Assembly (NCBI GenBank): GCA_944385065.1 | Contig: CALWVX010000104.1 | Coordinates: 1-6,115, forward strand | Direction: 5' to 3' | DNA length: 6,115 bases | Source: an uncultured Oscillospiraceae bacterium | Lineage (GTDB): Bacteria; Bacillota; Clostridia; Oscillospirales; Oscillospiraceae | In this document: positions 4,825-6,115 of the stretch, one piece after another | Numbering within the stretch: the first letter of the stretch is position 1 | How the letters are laid out: each line of letters opens with the position of its first letter | Translations under genes and position numbers: made by a program | Notes under the pieces: model-generated | Database searches by the model: none | What the model saw: only the letters and a program-made list of their open reading frames with translations | Told to the model about the DNA's origin: nothing

Positions 4825-5118
4825 GTCGAAAAAGTGGCTCTGCCACTTTTTCGAGTCAGGCTGCACGAAAGTTTCACCTCGATGTCGTCGTCACAAGCTG
4901 CGGATCGCTCGCATCCGTGTAAACTCGGATGCTCGTTCCCTCCGCTGCTCCTCCTCTCCCAGAAAATCATGAAATGATTTCCTGGGGGCCCTAAAATTGT
5001 CGGCAAAAATTTCGTGAGAAGTGTCATTTCCGAGGCGCATGTCCCCGGAAATGACATGATTGAATTTTATTCCGTCGTCTGCGGACGACGGAACTCCTTG
5101 CAGGAGGGCTTTTTCGAC
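4825..5118. mobile_element. MITE-like hairpin-rich element, about 294 bp, non-coding
   Basis: The ends are 10-bp inverted repeats: GTCGAAAAAG (4825-4834) and CTTTTTCGAC (5109-5118). Inside are successive stem-loops: 4826-4838/4842-4854 (13 bp); 4911-4917/4926-4932 (7 bp); 4958-4970/4974-4986 (13 positions, one mismatch); 5022-5032/5046-5056 (11 bp); 5070-5079/5080-5093 region with stem 5070-5079/5084-5093 (10 bp); and 5094-5098/5102-5106 (5 bp). No reading frame here has a ribosome binding site or protein-like composition. It could be a miniature transposable element, a structured RNA, or both. No clear target-site duplication is seen other than the flanking 30-nt palindromes. Confidence 0.55.
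4826..4854. terminator. Bidirectional terminator-like hairpin
   Basis: AAAAAGTGGC TCT GCCACTTTTT: a GTGGC/GCCAC stem is flanked by A5 and T5, so each strand reads as a short G+C stem followed by five T. It lies at the left end of the hairpin-rich element. It may now end transcripts of the 56-residue gene, whose own hairpin lacks T residues. The G+C stem is only 5 bp, so strength is uncertain. Confidence 0.5.
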
Positions 5119-5125
5119 AAGCTGA

Positions 5126-5162
5126 AGCGCGCCGCCGGATTGTCCGGCGGCGCGCCTTTTTT
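5126..5162 (+). terminator. Intrinsic terminator (copy 2 of the 30-nt palindrome, with T-tract)
   Basis: A 13-bp perfect stem (5127-5139 with 5143-5155) has a TTG loop and is followed by C and six T (5157-5162). It ends + strand transcription just before the convergent gene whose stop is at 5167. The 30 bases 5126-5155 equal 4788-4817. It was probably the original terminator of the 56-residue gene. Confidence 0.82.
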
Positions 5163-5166
5163 CTGC

Positions 5167-5724
5167 CTATGGGGGAGAGCCGCCCTCTGCCCGTCGGGGA
5201 ATGGGGAACAGCCGCGCCCGCAGCCGGGCCGGGTCGCCGGTGCGCCGGAGCAGCAGGGCGGACAGCAGGCCGTCCAGCGCGACCGCCCCCAGCATGATCC
5301 AGCTCACCGGGGCCGGGATGGCGGCCAGCCGGGGGGTCAGCAGCGGGTGGACCCAGTGGACCAGCCCCAGGGCCAGCAGACCCCAGGCGGCGGAGTAGAG
5401 GGGGCACACCCGCCCCTGAATGTTCAGGCGGCGTCCCTCATAGTTCCAGAAGGACACCCTCAGCACCCGCTGGTGCCAGACCGCCGCCAGATACTCGGCG
5501 GCGGTGGCCGCCCCGCCCCCCAGCAGAAAGAGCAGCCAGGGCCGCCGGTCCACCCACTGGGGCAGCAGCAGGATCAGGCAGGCCCCCGCCCCGTATACCG
5601 GGCACAGGGGGAGGACCCGCAGCCCCCTGCGGTTGGGGGGCGCGCCCATCCAGAGGGCGTGGGCCCCCTCCAGCAGAAAGCCGCAGAAACTGTAGATCAG
5701 AAAACTCCAGAACCAGACAAACAA
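5167..5724 (-). CDS. CmpB-type putative ABC transporter permease / DUF1113 membrane protein
   Basis: A 185-residue multi-pass membrane protein resembling PF06541 (ABC_trans_CmpB, formerly DUF1113), a family of unproven function. Family-like landmarks are FLIYSFCGFLLEG (8-20) in helix 1, NRRGL then LCPVYGAGA (31-35, 40-48) leading into helix 2, EYLAAVW (77-83) in helix 3, and FWNYEGRRLNIQGRVCPLYS (92-111) before helix 4. A fifth hydrophobic region lies at about 144-158, and the end is basic. No ATG is available within the conserved part. The TTG at 5724 is chosen because AGGAGG (5737-5732) lies 7 bases upstream, and it places helix 1 at the N-terminus as in the family. A TTG one codon earlier is the alternative. 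The frame stays open upstream to 6108, but only through repeat DNA. No - strand terminator with a clear U-tract was found after it. Confidence 0.82.
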   Translation of the reverse strand: MFVWFWSFLIYSFCGFLLEGAHALWMGAPPNRRGLRVLPLCPVYGAGACLILLLPQWVDRRPWLLFLLGGGAATAAEYLAAVWHQRVLRVSFWNYEGRRLNIQGRVCPLYSAAWGLLALGLVHWVHPLLTPRLAAIPAPVSWIMLGAVALDGLLSALLLRRTGDPARLRARLFPIPRRAEGGSPP

Positions 5725-5777
5725 CAATACCCCTCCTGTCGCCCTGTTAGGATGGACGGCGGAGGGGAAAAGAATAC

Positions 5778-5890
5778 GGGGAAGGGGAGGGAAGAGTGGA
5801 GAGTTGAGAGTAAAGAGTTGAGAGTGGAGATAGGAGATAGGAGTTTTTGGGGTCCCCGCGCGAGCCCAGCGAAGCGGGTCGCGTGGGGAG
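5778..5890. repeat. Composite interspersed repeat, copy 2
   Basis: 5778-5853 has no C on the + strand and includes the 19-mer shared with 3091-3109 (here 5793-5811) and GATAGGAGATAGGAG (5829-5843). GGGGTCCCC (5849-5857) and an imperfect hairpin (about 5854-5887, loop near AGCGAAGC, ending CGCGTGGGG) follow. Orientation is the same as copy 1. It lies upstream of the - strand CmpB-type gene, as copy 1 lies upstream of the - strand XRE gene. Confidence 0.85.
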
Positions 5891-5962
5891 AGTCGGAGCA
5901 GCGAAATGAGTGAGCCTTGCCCAATCTGGGCGAGGTGAATGATATGGAGCTTGCGACGACGA

Positions 5963-6000
5963 AGGAGATAGGAGTTTTTGGGGCCCCGGCGAAGCCCGGC
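5963..6000. repeat. Partial third copy of the GATAGGAG/GGGG-CCCC repeat
   Basis: Bases 5963-5983 are identical (21 of 21) to 5832-5852, 131 bp earlier. CCCCGGCGAAG (5984-5994) follows, matching 3171-3181. The T between GGGG and CCCC found in the other two copies is missing. Between the copies, 5891-5962 holds no recognisable feature. Confidence 0.8.
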
Positions 6001-6025
6001 GGCGGCCTTTGACCGCCCGCCCCTT

Positions 6026-6115
6026 GCTTCCCCCAGAGGGGGAGCCATGTAGGGGCGCACATGATGCCGCCCGGTCTCTCCCTCCGTCATTTGCTGCGCA
6101 AATGCCACCTCCCTC
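6026..6115. repeat. Palindromic repeat modules, running off the window end
   Basis: Visible parts are: GCTTCCCCCAGAGGGGGAGC (6026-6045), an imperfect hairpin; TGTAGGGGCG (6048-6057), with GGGCG/CGCCC pairing (6053-6057/6068-6072); GCACATG (6057-6063); TCTCTCCCTCCG (6075-6086); the hairpin CATTTGC-TGC-GCAAATG (6088-6104); and CCACCTCCCTC (6105-6115). The order matches 3541-3597, but the hairpin stems differ. The unit is cut by the window end. Confidence 0.82.

Noticed and set aside
4788..5155. att-type boundaries of an integrated phage or integrative element
   Set aside because: The identical 30-nt repeats are self-palindromic terminator hairpins only 338 bp apart, with no integrase or cargo gene between them.
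5014..5913. A 299-codon + strand frame
   Set aside because: It begins in the hairpin-rich element, crosses a terminator and runs antisense to the CmpB-type gene. The Gln/Pro/Gly-rich product has no recognisable domain.

Overview
The window is G+C-rich (roughly two-thirds by eye), yet its genes have Firmicute features: strong AGGAGG ribosome binding sites, ATG/GTG/TTG starts, an ECF sigma gene overlapping a one-pass anti-sigma-like gene, and an XRE regulator with small membrane proteins. Together with the intergenic palindromic repeats this suggests a high-GC gut clostridium of the Oscillospiraceae type (Flavonifractor/Oscillibacter-like). That placement is an inference, not a database result.

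Layout. 1-387 (+) is the C-terminal part of an ABC transporter ATPase, closed by a strong intrinsic terminator. 524-1667 (+) is an ECF sigma factor overlapping a putative membrane anti-sigma factor. A terminator hairpin at 1688-1716 lies between this pair and a convergent operon. That operon (-, 3071 to 1721) encodes a small XRE repressor and three small multi-pass membrane proteins, with overlapping or nearly abutting genes. 3085-3670 has no credible gene and is packed with repeats: a C-free purine-rich tract, modular hairpins and two tandem dyads. 3776-4507 (+) is an exported polysaccharide deacetylase with all NodB motifs. 4601-4771 (+) is a 56-residue single-pass membrane protein with its own promoter. 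4788-5162 holds a hairpin-rich, insertion-like segment between two identical 30-nt palindromes. 5167-5724 (-) is a CmpB-type (DUF1113) membrane protein. 5740-6115 is a second repeat cluster related to the one at 3085-3611, and the window ends inside a repeat unit.

Function. The recognisable genes point to the cell envelope: an uptake ATPase, a sigma/anti-sigma switch, a peptidoglycan or polysaccharide deacetylase and several small membrane proteins. They form separate transcription units, and nothing shows that they work as one system. No defence system, CRISPR array, transposase, rRNA or tRNA is visible. The most unusual content is in the intergenic DNA: palindromic modules whose stems change while pairing is kept, C-free tracts placed upstream of two - strand genes, and a mobile-looking element that seems to have split a terminator from its gene.
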